Assembly (NCBI GenBank): GCA_020063545.1
Contig: JAGUUF010000257.1
Location: forward strand, 1-10,587
Length of the DNA stretch: 10,587 nucleotides
Direction: 5' to 3'
Source of the DNA: Cytophagales bacterium
Lineage (GTDB): Bacteria > Bacteroidota > Bacteroidia > Cytophagales > Cyclobacteriaceae
The translations under genes and the position numbers were made by a program. This document shows positions 1 through 7,922 of this stretch, in pieces. Under the pieces are notes generated by a model that saw only the letters and a list, made by a program, of their open reading frames with translations, was not told the DNA's origin and made no database searches. Numbering within the stretch: position 1 is the first letter of the stretch; every line of letters starts with the position of its first letter.

Positions 1-1
1 T

Positions 2-1453
2 AAACCACTTTACTTTTCATTAGCTGGCGGACTTTCATTTGGCAGTGAGTTAAGGATGATTCAGCGCCTTATCCCCTTCCTGGCGGTTGATCCACTCGCG
101 CTTCATCAATATTTTCGGTTTGGGTATGTGCCAGGCGACCGGACCATCTTCAGCGAGATAAAGAAATTAAGGCCCGGCCAATTTTTACGGTACCATGATG
201 GTCGTGCAGAAATCCGAACATACTGGTCTCCCCATACAATACAGAATGAACAGGATGCCGTGCCAGAAGCGCCCCAGGAGCAACTCGAAGCGTTACTGAT
301 ATCGGCCTTTAACTATCGCATGGTGGCCGATGTTCCGGTGGGTGTTTTCTTAAGCGGTGGTATCGACAGTTCGCTGCTGGCAACATTACTGCAACATCAT
401 TCCGGTCAAAAAATTCAAACCTTTACCATCGGGTTTGACGATGAAAAGTACGATGAAACAAAATATGCCCGGATGATAGCCGAACGGTTACAAACGCGTC
501 ATGTTGATCTGCGCCTGAGCATAAAGGAAGCTGAGGAGTTATTTGAACGGTTTTATGAAGTTTACGATGAACCCTTCAGCGACACTTCGGGTATACCCAT
601 GGCGCTTGTTTCGCAGTTGGCCAAACAACACGGTATTAAAGTGGTGCTATCCGCAGATGGTGCCGATGAATTGTTTGGCGGTTACCCGCATTACCTGCGG
701 GTAAATCGCTGGCTTAATTTGTTTAACGCAGCACCTCAGGCAATTAGAAAATTTTCAGGCAATGTGCTTGCCGGTATTCTTCCGTCACCACTCAGGTCGA
801 AACTGACGGTGGCAAATCTGGGACACCGGGTAAACCGCATAGAAGAATTGCTTCAATCTTCCGGCATCATTTCATTTTTTGAATCGGCAATAAGCAACCA
901 ATCTCATGTTGCCGTAAATCAACTGATTAAAGGTACAGTTGTGCCGGTTTCGGCTATGCAAGATGGGAGGGGACATCAACTGGAACAAATGATGCATTGG
1001 GATTTGCACTATTACCTGCCTGATGATCTACTGATGAAAGTTGACCGTGCAACCATGTATAACAGCATTGAGGGCCGCGAACCTTTTTTGGATCATCGCA
1101 TTGTGGAGTTTTCGATGCGATTGCCGCTGCAGTATAAGATTGATGCCAGCGGAACCGGTAAGGCAGTTTTGCGAAACATTCTGTATAAGTACCATCCTGC
1201 TGAATTGTTTAATCGCCCCAAGCAGGGATTTTCCATTCCAATTTACAGTTGGTTCAGCAAAAGTCTGGATGAATATTTTAACCGGTACCTGAGCAAAGCA
1301 GCACTTGCAAAAACTGATTTGCTGAATTCGGATGTTGTGCAGGCTGAGATGCAAAAGTATACCGCCTACAAAAAGCGAGGTAAAGATTTTAATATTGAAA
1401 AAATGTGGCGGATACTTAGTTTTATGATGTGGAAAGAGCGTTGGATGAAGTAG
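2..1453 (+). CDS. asnB: Asparagine synthetase-type amidotransferase (5'-truncated by window edge)
   Basis: ATP-dependent amide transfer from glutamine to an aspartate-like carboxylate. Copies beside glycosyltransferases usually belong to exopolysaccharide or capsule clusters and may amidate a sugar acid rather than make free asparagine (inference). The reading frame is open from base 2. The 18 residues before the first ATG (position 56) read KPLYFSLAGGLSFGSELR, matching the family's KPLYY...FASELK segment, so the ATG at 56 is internal and the gene starts left of the window. About 483 residues are visible; the missing part is the N-terminal glutaminase domain with its catalytic Cys2. Counting from the ATG at 56, the PP-loop SGGIDSS is at residues 100-106 (nt 353-373). 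SADGADELFGGY follows, a variant of the usual SGDGGDELFGGY. The YLPDDLLMKVDRA, EGREPFLDHR and KQGFSIPI blocks are all present. The synthetase domain looks intact. The next gene starts 8 nt after the stop. Confidence 0.93.
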   Translation, partial: KPLYFSLAGGLSFGSELRMIQRLIPFLAVDPLALHQYFRFGYVPGDRTIFSEIKKLRPGQFLRYHDGRAEIRTYWSPHTIQNEQDAVPEAPQEQLEALLISAFNYRMVADVPVGVFLSGGIDSSLLATLLQHHSGQKIQTFTIGFDDEKYDETKYARMIAERLQTRHVDLRLSIKEAEELFERFYEVYDEPFSDTSGIPMALVSQLAKQHGIKVVLSADGADELFGGYPHYLRVNRWLNLFNAAPQAIRKFSGNVLAGILPSPLRSKLTVANLGHRVNRIEELLQSSGIISFFESAISNQSHVAVNQLIKGTVVPVSAMQDGRGHQLEQMMHWDLHYYLPDDLLMKVDRATMYNSIEGREPFLDHRIVEFSMRLPLQYKIDASGTGKAVLRNILYKYHPAELFNRPKQGFSIPIYSWFSKSLDEYFNRYLSKAALAKTDLLNSDVVQAEMQKYTAYKKRGKDFNIEKMWRILSFMMWKERWMK

Positions 1454-1461
1454 CCCGGGTT

Positions 1462-2641
1462 ATGATTCTGGCCCCCGACTTTGGTTATGGCGGGGCCGAA
1501 CGATCAGTGGCGGCAATCAGTCGGGCGTTAGCTGAATCGTACCAGGTGCATGTAGTTGTATTCAATAAAAACATTAGTCAGGTGTATGCCGTTGGCGGCA
1601 GGGTGCACTCCCTGGAGGTTGGTGGCGGAACAACGCTTGCAAAAAAGGTTCTGTTTTTTTTTTCAGCGCGTAATCAGGTTAAAGCGATTGCGAAAAAAAT
1701 TAGGCGTTAACGTTTGCCTGAGTTTTTTGGAAGGAGCTGATTACATCAACATTTTAACCAGGGGCAAATCAAAAGCCATTATCAACATACGCGGGTCAAA
1801 AAAACACGATGCAAACATTACCGGTACGCTTGGTTGGATAAGAAAAAGGATATTGATACCCGTTCTATACAACCGGGCAGATGTGATCACCGTGGTTGCA
1901 GACGGATTAAAACAGGAATTAGTAACCGAATTCAGAATTAAAAAGCAAAAGGCATTTGTAACCATTCCGAACTTTTGTAACCCGGCTGAGTTGCACAGGC
2001 TGGCACAAGAGCACCTGCCAAACGAGGATTTGTTTTTAACGTCTCCGGTAATTGTAACCGTTGGCCGTCTTGCTTATGAAAAAGGGTATGATTTGTTTGC
2101 CGGGGTTCTTTCACGAATAGTACAAACCATTCCGAATGCCCGGTGGTTAATTGTAGGAAGCGGCCCTTTTGAAGATGAACTAAAACAAATACTTGAACAC
2201 CATAAATTAAAATATGCTGATTTTGGCCTTCAAAATTCAGAGTCGCACGTGTGGTTTACAGGTTATCAGCCAAATCCCTATAAATGGATAGCACGATGTA
2301 AGGTATTTGTTTTGTGTTCGCGCACCGAGGGGTTTCCAAATGCATTGCTCGAAGCAATGGCTTTAGGCAAACCGGTGGTTGCCGCTGATTGTCCATATGG
2401 CCCGGCTGACATTTTAGGAAATGAAACCGATAGTCAGTATGAAAGGCAATTTGGCATACTTTTACCCCTTCTTAATAGGCATGAGCAGGTTATCAATGCC
2501 TGGCGTGATAAACTCATCGAATTGTTAAACGACCCGCAGTTAATGGCGCATTACGGTGAGCAGGCAGCAGGCAGGGCAGCACATTATTCGGCTGAGCGGG
2601 TTGAAGCAGCCTGGAGGGAACTTGTGGCACGATATGTATGA
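1462..2641 (+). pseudogene. GT4-family glycosyltransferase, split by a one-base frameshift
   Basis: Retaining GT-B fold glycosyltransferase that would move a nucleotide-sugar unit onto a growing surface glycan at the cytoplasmic membrane. The N-terminal half (frame 1) begins MILAPDFGYGGAERSV, with the family's GGAER acceptor-side motif, and stops at 1708-1710. The C-terminal half is in frame 2: CLSFLEGADYINILT, TVGRLAYEKGYD, LIVGSGPFEDELKQ, and the E-x7-E donor-binding motif EGFPNALLE (Glu codons at 2327 and 2351). It ends at 2641. Neither half alone has both Rossmann domains. Removing one base in the T10 run (1654-1663) or the A7 run (1693-1699) joins them into a protein of about 392 residues, normal for GT4. 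ATG 1462 fits family N-termini; a GTG at 1429 would overlap asnB and add unconserved residues. The last bases form an ATGA overlap with the next gene. It may be a true pseudogene, a sequencing error, or expressed by slippage. Confidence 0.85.
1654..1699 (+). other. Frameshift zone: T10 run (1654-1663) and A7 run (1693-1699)
   Basis: Both homopolymers lie where glycosyltransferase homology passes from frame 1 to frame 2. Deleting one T gives ...VLFFF-QRVIRLKRLRKKLGVNV; deleting one A gives ...NQVKAIAKK-LGVNV. The first reads more like the basic, Leu-rich helix usual at this point in GT4 proteins, so the T10 run is favoured. Runs of nine or more identical bases are error-prone in sequencing and are known sites of polymerase slippage. 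Which cause applies cannot be decided from one sequence. Confidence 0.7.
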
Positions 2642-3768
2642 AAAAAATTCTAATCGTTGACAATTCGCAAGGTATAACAGGTGCGTTCAAAAGCATTTTT
2701 CATGTTGCAACTTCTTTGAAAGATCAATTTGAGTTTCACTTTGCCACCCCAAAGGGTAATCAACAACTTGCTGCAGAAATCAAAAGGAGCGGGTTTGCGC
2801 ACAAGCAAATCAACTTTGTTGAAATCAGTAAAAGGTGGTCCGTTATTTTATATCCACCTGCATTACTGTTCAACAGCCTGCGGCTGTTTTGGTACATGAA
2901 GCGGCATGACATTCCTGTTATTCATGTAAACGATTTGTATAACATGACGGGGGCCGTTATCAAACTGCTTTATCCATCTGTTAAGGTAATTTACCATGTG
3001 CGTTTACGTTCAAACTCGTATGCCGGGGGGCTCTATTCATTATGGCTTAAAATAATCGCCAGGCTGGCGGATAAAATAATTGTGGTATCGGAATGTGTGC
3101 GGAAAGAAGTATTACCCTTTACCGGTAATAAGAAAGTAATCCGGATTTACGATTTTTTTGAATTAGGAGGAGAATGCCCGCCTGCCCACCCGGACAATCA
3201 CATGGTAAAATTTTTCTATCCGGCAAACTTTACTCCAGGTAAAGGACATACATATGCTATTGAATCGTTTAGAAAAGCTATTTTTCAAAACAAATCTATT
3301 CGGTTAACATTTGCCGGTGACGATTTCGGAATGCACCGCAATAAAATGTACAAAATGAAATTGCAAACAGAGGCCGGTGACCTGGTACAGGGCGGGTATA
3401 TTACATTTGCCGGTGCCGTAACCGATATGGAAAAAGCAATTAACGAACAGGATGTAGTGCTGAACTTTTCTGATTCGGAATCATTTTCAATGACGTGTTA
3501 TGAGGCAAACCATTATGGGGTGCCGGTAATTGTTACCGATTGTGGGGGGCCAACAGAATTTGTAGAGCATGAAATCACGGGATTGATTGTACCAAAGCAA
3601 GATGTTGAGGCCATGAGCCGTGCTATGCTGTACCTGGCCGAAAGCAGCGACACGCGCACTGCCATGGGGCAACAAGCCAGGGACTTAATCCACAAAAAAA
3701 TTGCTGAAGAAAATGCGCTTCTGAAGTATGCCGCTACATATGAATTCCTGTTCGACCAGTTGGTTTAG
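2638..3768 (+). CDS. GT4-family glycosyltransferase
   Basis: A 376-residue GT-B glycosyltransferase (glycosyl transferases group 1), likely acting on the same polysaccharide as the upstream genes. The N-terminal Rossmann half starts MKKILIVDNSQGITGAFKS and includes HVNDLYNMTGAV near residue 97 and IIVVSECVRKEVL at 147-159. The C-terminal donor-binding half begins near YPANFTPGKGHTYAIESF (residues 194-211; K202 is the usual conserved Lys). It continues with LTFAGDDFG (223-231) and the E-x7-E motif ESFSMTCYE (E281, E289), followed by GVPVIVTDCGGPTEFV. A hydrophobic stretch at about 67-86 may help membrane association. The start ATG overlaps the previous stop (ATGA), which implies translational coupling, and there is no Shine-Dalgarno sequence. 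Sugar and acceptor specificity cannot be inferred. It is the last gene of the polysaccharide cluster inside this window. Confidence 0.9.
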   Translation: MKKILIVDNSQGITGAFKSIFHVATSLKDQFEFHFATPKGNQQLAAEIKRSGFAHKQINFVEISKRWSVILYPPALLFNSLRLFWYMKRHDIPVIHVNDLYNMTGAVIKLLYPSVKVIYHVRLRSNSYAGGLYSLWLKIIARLADKIIVVSECVRKEVLPFTGNKKVIRIYDFFELGGECPPAHPDNHMVKFFYPANFTPGKGHTYAIESFRKAIFQNKSIRLTFAGDDFGMHRNKMYKMKLQTEAGDLVQGGYITFAGAVTDMEKAINEQDVVLNFSDSESFSMTCYEANHYGVPVIVTDCGGPTEFVEHEITGLIVPKQDVEAMSRAMLYLAESSDTRTAMGQQARDLIHKKIAEENALLKYAATYEFLFDQLV

Positions 3769-3828
3769 GTTACATTAACGATGCCCGACTGATTCAGATT
3801 ACGTAACTTTCGGCTTGTTTTAACGGTA
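3769..3828 (+). promoter_or_regulatory. Probable promoter of the PKD surface-protein gene
   Basis: This 60-nt gap separates the glycosyltransferase from the PKD gene. TAACTTTC at 3804-3811 matches the Bacteroidota -7 consensus TAnnTTTG at all but the last base and would place transcription start about a dozen bases before the ATG. No convincing TTTG -33 box is visible at the right distance, and no terminator separates the two genes, so read-through from upstream is also possible. Confidence 0.25.
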
Positions 3829-6800
3829 ATGCGCGGCCATTTTTTACTTATCGGTACTTTTCTATTAACAGCAACATTTGCGCAATGTCCCATGGCTGGT
3901 TTTGAGATTCCGCCCTCGGCTTGCCGGGGTCAGAATCTGTATTTGGAGAACACTACAACAGGTGCGCAAACACACAGCTGGGATGTGTGCAGTGGCGACC
4001 TTCAGCTTACACCAACAACAACCTTTTTGGTTGCCGGCAGCACCTTTTTCAGGGCACGGGTTTTCCGGATGGTGCAGGCACAAAATGAATGGTGGTATGG
4101 CTTTGCAATCGATCAGCCCAACAACCTGCTTGTACGCTTCGACTTCGGGAATAGCCCCGACAACGTACCCACTATAGTATCGCTGGGTAACCCGGCATCG
4201 AGTTTTCAAAACCCGCTTGACCTCCATTTTGTTTCAGAAAACAATAATTGGTTTGCTTTAGTGGCAAACACGTCAGGCAATAACTTATTACGGCTTAACT
4301 TTGGAAGCGACCTTACTTCTGCGCCCACAGTTACAAACCTGGGCTCATTTAGCGGAATATTACAGGCTCCAGGAGGAGTTCATGCAATCCGGGAAAACGG
4401 AAACCTTTTCGCATTTGTTTCAAACGGGTCTTCATCGCAGGTTGTTTCGCTTAGCTTTGGTAGCTCTATTCTCAATACGCCAACAGCTTCTGTTATTCCG
4501 GTTTCCGGTTCGGTAGGCCTTCGGGGGCTTTCTTTTATTCGCGAATGTAACCGTTGGTTTGGCGTAGTGGCTTCGTATAACTCAGGCCAATTATACTACC
4601 TGCATTTTCAGAATGGAGCGGATCAGCCACCGGTTGTCAATCAACTTACGATTCCGGGAGCTTCCTATTCCTTCCCCGCAAGTGTTAAACTGGTGAATGA
4701 AGGCGGAGAGTTCTTTGCTTTCGTACAATCGGCATTTCCGGCACATGTTTACCGTATTGCGTTTGGCGAAAGTATTGTTGACCTAAGCGGTTCTTTCACC
4801 AATATGGGTAATTTCGGTATTTCATCTGATAACAGTGCATTTGAGTTAATAGGTTTCAATTCTACCTGGCGTGGTTTTTCAATTGATCTTTCAGGGGCTG
4901 TTCCAGGTTCCGGTCGCTTGTTCAGGTTTAATTTTCCCGAAACCTGCTCAACACCAATCCGGACATTCAATACCATAAAGCCTACACCGTTTTCCTATGC
5001 AAGTGCCGGCAGTTACCGGGTTACGCTGGCATCAACCGATGTAGCGGGAAATACCGGGTATAAAGCAAAAATAATTTCAGTAAGCTCAGCAATATCACCC
5101 GATATTGATATTGAAAGTCAGAATTACTGCTCAGGGCATCCTGTAAATTTTACTTCGGTCAACACTTCGGGTAACATAACTTCGTATGACTGGAACTTCG
5201 GTGATTTCAATACGTCTGTGCTCCAACACCCTTCCCATACCTATACCGCTCCCGGGCAGTATACCGTGCAGTTAGATGTGGTGGGCATGAATGGCTGTGC
5301 GAATACCATTCAGGAGGAAATTGTACTATATAATGAACCGGTGGCAGACTTTGATCTTCCAGGCGTTTCTCCCATATGTACCAATCAACCGTACCCTTTT
5401 TTGAATACTTCACAGGTTGATTCAGGAGTTAATCCATCGTGGGAGTGGTTGGTTAACGGAACCGCGGTGAGTACTGATTTTAACATGGAGGCATCCTTCA
5501 GTACGCCAATAAGTCAAACCGTGAAATTAGTTGCGGCAATACCGGGATGTGCAACCGAAATGGAAAAAGTAATTCCTTCGGTAAGTGAAGGCCCTGTGGT
5601 GGATTTTTCGTTCAACGGCCACTGCCAGCAGGCGCCTGTGAATTTTACAAACCACTCATCGGGGTTAATCACAGGCTATAGTTGGGATTTTGGCGATGGC
5701 CAAAATTCTGCAAACGAAAATCCGGCCAGCACCTTCTCGCTTTCGGGTACGTATGCAGTTACCCTAACTGCTTTCGGAACCACGGGTTGTAACAATAGCC
5801 GTACAAAAGAAATCACCATCTACTCCAAACCGCAAACCGATTTTGCAGTTGCCTTGCCGCCCTTCTCCTGCACCGGTTCGCCCACGCAGTTTACCGATGC
5901 CACACCCAACCCGCCCGACAGCAACATTGCTTCGTGGCTGTGGGATTTTGATGACGGGGGCAGTACATCCGGCTTAAAAAATCCGCAGCATACCTATGCG
6001 GCACCGGGCACCTACCAGGTAGCATTAACGGCAATCACCAATTTTGGCTGCTCGGCAACTATGCAAAAACCTGCCCTTATATCTGCGTCACCATCGGTTG
6101 ATTTTGGTTATTCACCACCCTGCCGGAATGTTCCCGTCAATTTTACCGATCAGACTCCCGGTACCAACCAGGCCTGGTTATGGCAAATGGAAAGTTCCTT
6201 TTACTCGGTTCAGCATCCGGTACACACCTTCACCACATCGGGCACAAAAAATGTTATGCTGGCGGTAACGGGTGCCAACGGATGTGTAGGTACAGTCTCT
6301 AAACAACTTGTTGTTCCGGTTCAACTCGTACCCGACTTTACAGTAGAAAAAAACTGTGTTAACCAGCAAACCCAATTCACCGATAACACGAACGACTTTG
6401 CCGACCCGGTAACGGCCTGGCAATGGACGTTTGGCACCCTGGGAAGCGGCACGGGCAACCCGGCCATCTTCACGTTTCCTTCAACGGGTAACGTTAACGT
6501 AAACCTTACCGTAACCACACAAACAGGCTGTTCGTACGCACGGGTTAAAAGCGTAAACATTGGCACAGCACCTGTGGCTGGGTTTACGGCATCGCCAACT
6601 GTTGGCGAACCGCCTTTGGCCGTTGCATTCACTAATACGTCAACCGGGGCAACATCCTACCTGTGGAGGTTTGGCGATTCCGGTGGGTCAACCAGTACTG
6701 AAAGCTCACCGGTTTTTACATTCAGTGAGTTGGGTCAATATACGGTGGAGCTTACTGCATTTAACGCACTTAGCTGCTCCAACAAATCAACACGCACCAT

Positions 6801-7380
6801 CCATGTGGTTATACCGGTTATTGATGTTGACGTAAGTTTGCTGGAATTGCTTTCCAGTCAGGCGAATCTTGTTCCGGCTGTAACATTGGTTAACCGCAGC
6901 AACGTGCCCATACAGAATCCGGTGGTACGTTTTGATTTGTCCGGACGTTCAGCTGTTGACGAAACACTTGCCATTACCATTCCTTCCAACAGTTCATACC
7001 GGCATGTTGCAGGTTTTTCGGTTCCCCTGCGCGATGGACTGGACTACATATGTGCAGAGGTATTGGTAGATGACACCACCCCGAATAATAACCGGCTGTG
7101 TTCAGCTGTTGAAGCAACGTTCCTCCCGATGGAGCCTTATCCGAATCCGGTATATAATACACAACGGGTTATGGTTAGCTGGATTTCGGGCACGGATAGT
7201 TCAACTGCAATCAGTTTAATCAGCAGTTCGGGTCAGCAGGTTTTCTCCTCCACTGCAATTTCATCCTCCGGCTTTAATACATTGGAACTACCTACCGGTA
7301 ATCTGCGGGCAGGTTTGTACATACTTCGCGTGGCATCGGGCAACACGGTAAAAAGTTTCCGTTTGGTAATAGCCGAATAA
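3829..7380 (+). CDS. Secreted multi-PKD protein with inserted propeller and T9SS type A sorting domain
   Basis: An 1183-residue surface or secreted protein of unknown binding target. Residues 1-19 form a signal peptide (MRGHFLLIGTFLLTATFA, then QC). Residues 21-58 look like the first half of a PKD domain (NTTTGAQTHSWDVCSGD). Six repeats of about 52 residues follow (about 86-372), then the second half of that PKD domain (SYASAGSYRVTLASTD, 389-404). Seven PKD-like domains span about 424-994; the best W-D-F-G-D motifs are WNFGDF (455-460), WDFGDG (619-624), WDFDDG (705-710) and WRFGDS (946-951). The first six each have a Cys pair 54-60 residues apart (434/490, 517/574, 599/654, 681/741, 765/819, 843/901), probably disulfides. 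Residues 998-1095 resemble a CARDB/Ig-like module. Residues 1101-1183 (EPYPNPV... to GLYILRVASGNTVKSFRLVI) are a type A T9SS C-terminal domain, so it should cross the outer membrane by the Por system. Likely roles are adhesion or glycan binding (inference). Confidence 0.92.
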   Translation: MRGHFLLIGTFLLTATFAQCPMAGFEIPPSACRGQNLYLENTTTGAQTHSWDVCSGDLQLTPTTTFLVAGSTFFRARVFRMVQAQNEWWYGFAIDQPNNLLVRFDFGNSPDNVPTIVSLGNPASSFQNPLDLHFVSENNNWFALVANTSGNNLLRLNFGSDLTSAPTVTNLGSFSGILQAPGGVHAIRENGNLFAFVSNGSSSQVVSLSFGSSILNTPTASVIPVSGSVGLRGLSFIRECNRWFGVVASYNSGQLYYLHFQNGADQPPVVNQLTIPGASYSFPASVKLVNEGGEFFAFVQSAFPAHVYRIAFGESIVDLSGSFTNMGNFGISSDNSAFELIGFNSTWRGFSIDLSGAVPGSGRLFRFNFPETCSTPIRTFNTIKPTPFSYASAGSYRVTLASTDVAGNTGYKAKIISVSSAISPDIDIESQNYCSGHPVNFTSVNTSGNITSYDWNFGDFNTSVLQHPSHTYTAPGQYTVQLDVVGMNGCANTIQEEIVLYNEPVADFDLPGVSPICTNQPYPFLNTSQVDSGVNPSWEWLVNGTAVSTDFNMEASFSTPISQTVKLVAAIPGCATEMEKVIPSVSEGPVVDFSFNGHCQQAPVNFTNHSSGLITGYSWDFGDGQNSANENPASTFSLSGTYAVTLTAFGTTGCNNSRTKEITIYSKPQTDFAVALPPFSCTGSPTQFTDATPNPPDSNIASWLWDFDDGGSTSGLKNPQHTYAAPGTYQVALTAITNFGCSATMQKPALISASPSVDFGYSPPCRNVPVNFTDQTPGTNQAWLWQMESSFYSVQHPVHTFTTSGTKNVMLAVTGANGCVGTVSKQLVVPVQLVPDFTVEKNCVNQQTQFTDNTNDFADPVTAWQWTFGTLGSGTGNPAIFTFPSTGNVNVNLTVTTQTGCSYARVKSVNIGTAPVAGFTASPTVGEPPLAVAFTNTSTGATSYLWRFGDSGGSTSTESSPVFTFSELGQYTVELTAFNALSCSNKSTRTIHVVIPVIDVDVSLLELLSSQANLVPAVTLVNRSNVPIQNPVVRFDLSGRSAVDETLAITIPSNSSYRHVAGFSVPLRDGLDYICAEVLVDDTTPNNNRLCSAVEATFLPMEPYPNPVYNTQRVMVSWISGTDSSTAISLISSSGQQVFSSTAISSSGFNTLELPTGNLRAGLYILRVASGNTVKSFRLVIAE
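4084..4944 (+). repeat. Six protein-level repeats (~52 residues), putative six-bladed propeller
   Basis: Within the PKD protein a motif of the form [N/G]-x-x-[W/F/L]-[F/Y/R]-[A/G]-x-[V/A/S] recurs with its aromatic or hydrophobic anchor at residues 89, 141, 193, 243, 295 and 347, i.e. spacings of 52, 52, 50, 52 and 52. Examples are NNNWFALVAN, NGNLFAFVSN, CNRWFGVVAS and GGEFFAFVQS. Most units also hold an L-x-R-x-[D/N]-F-G strand about 17 residues later. The number, spacing and strand pattern suggest six beta-propeller blades. This is a fold inference and no catalytic motif was seen. Confidence 0.7.
5098..6810 (+). repeat. Seven tandem PKD-like domain repeats (protein level)
   Basis: Seven units of about 75-85 residues, starting near residues 424, 505, 590, 669, 756, 834 and 915. 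Each has the PKD order: a V-x-F-T-x-x-[T/S] strand, a W-x-[F]-[G/D]-D type turn, an H-x-[Y/F]-x-x-x-G-x-Y-x-V-x-L strand, then G-C. Units 2 and 5 have lost the W-D-F-G-D turn (WEWLVNGT, WLWQMESS) and unit 6 has WTFGTL, so the array is divergent at both protein and DNA level. It does not look recently duplicated. Confidence 0.85.
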
Positions 7381-7390
7381 AACCTTCGGC
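7372..7390 (+). terminator. Possible hairpin terminator at the PKD gene stop codon
   Basis: GCCGAA (7372-7377) and TTCGGC (7385-7390) form a perfect 6-bp stem with a 7-nt loop that contains the stop codon. No U-run follows directly; the nearest T-rich stretch begins about 17 nt downstream (from 7408). It is at best a weak intrinsic terminator for the 3.5-kb gene. Confidence 0.3.
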
Positions 7391-7447
7391 CTGTAGGTAT
7401 AAACCCATTTTGCTTTATTTTTACAGACTTTAATTAAACAGCCCTCT

Positions 7448-7921
7448 ATGAAAAATATTAAACTGGATGCCACCGACCGGAAAATCCTGGAATTACTTCA
7501 GCGGAATTCAAACATTACCAATGCGTTGCTTGCCAAAGAAATCGGCCTGTCACCGGCACCCACACTTGAACGGGTGAACAAACTGGAAAATAATAAGGTG
7601 ATAAAGAGCTACCATGCCGTAATTGACCCGAATGCGGTGGGCCTGGGGGTAAGCACGTTTGTAATGGCATCGCTTAAAGGACACAACAAAGAGAACATCG
7701 ATAAATTCGTGAAAGCCATTGAAACGATTGACGAGGTTATTGAATGCCACCACATTACCGGGGCAGGCGATTTTATTCTGCGGATCGTATGTGCCGATAT
7801 AGCCGCGTACCAGCAACTGATGCTGGAAAAAGTTTCGAACATTGAAGTGGTTGACAGTTTACAAACGATGGTCATTCTTTCAACCTTTAAGGACAGCAAA
7901 GTATTGCCGATACCGAATTAG
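7448..7921 (+). CDS. Lrp/AsnC family transcriptional regulator
   Basis: A 157-residue feast/famine regulator, the usual length for the family. The N-terminal winged HTH covers about residues 5-56, opening LDATDRKILELLQRN, with the recognition-helix region LAKEIGLSPAPTLERVNKLE (28-47). The C-terminal RAM ligand-binding and oligomerisation domain covers about 68-148 and has the conserved glycine turn ITGAGDFILRI (103-113). Members bind amino acids or other small effectors and bend or wrap DNA as octamers; the ligand here is unknown. The preceding gap holds TTTTG (7408-7412) and an A/T-rich TAATTAAA (7431-7438), a poor match to a Bacteroidota promoter. The next gene starts after a single base, so the two are almost certainly co-transcribed, and the regulator may control its own operon (inference). 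Confidence 0.93.
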   Translation: MKNIKLDATDRKILELLQRNSNITNALLAKEIGLSPAPTLERVNKLENNKVIKSYHAVIDPNAVGLGVSTFVMASLKGHNKENIDKFVKAIETIDEVIECHHITGAGDFILRIVCADIAAYQQLMLEKVSNIEVVDSLQTMVILSTFKDSKVLPIPN

Positions 7922-7922
7922 C

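Noticed and set aside
56..58. ATG at 56 as the start of the asnB-like gene
   Set aside because: The frame is open back to base 2 and the 18 preceding residues match conserved AsnB sequence (KPLY...SEL), so the gene is cut by the window edge.
1429..1461. GTG at 1429 as the glycosyltransferase start
   Set aside because: It would overlap asnB by 25 nt and add residues without family similarity; ATG 1462 gives the standard GT4 N-terminus.
1556..1653. ATG at 1556 as the start of a separate 361-residue glycosyltransferase
   Set aside because: Upstream of the T10 run this frame is an out-of-frame shadow of the real N-terminal half (Cys/Arg-rich, no homology).
7842..7922. N-terminal extension of the phosphoribosyltransferase from ATG 7842
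   Set aside because: The 27 added residues overlap the Lrp gene in another frame and do not resemble the family; ATG 7923 fits.
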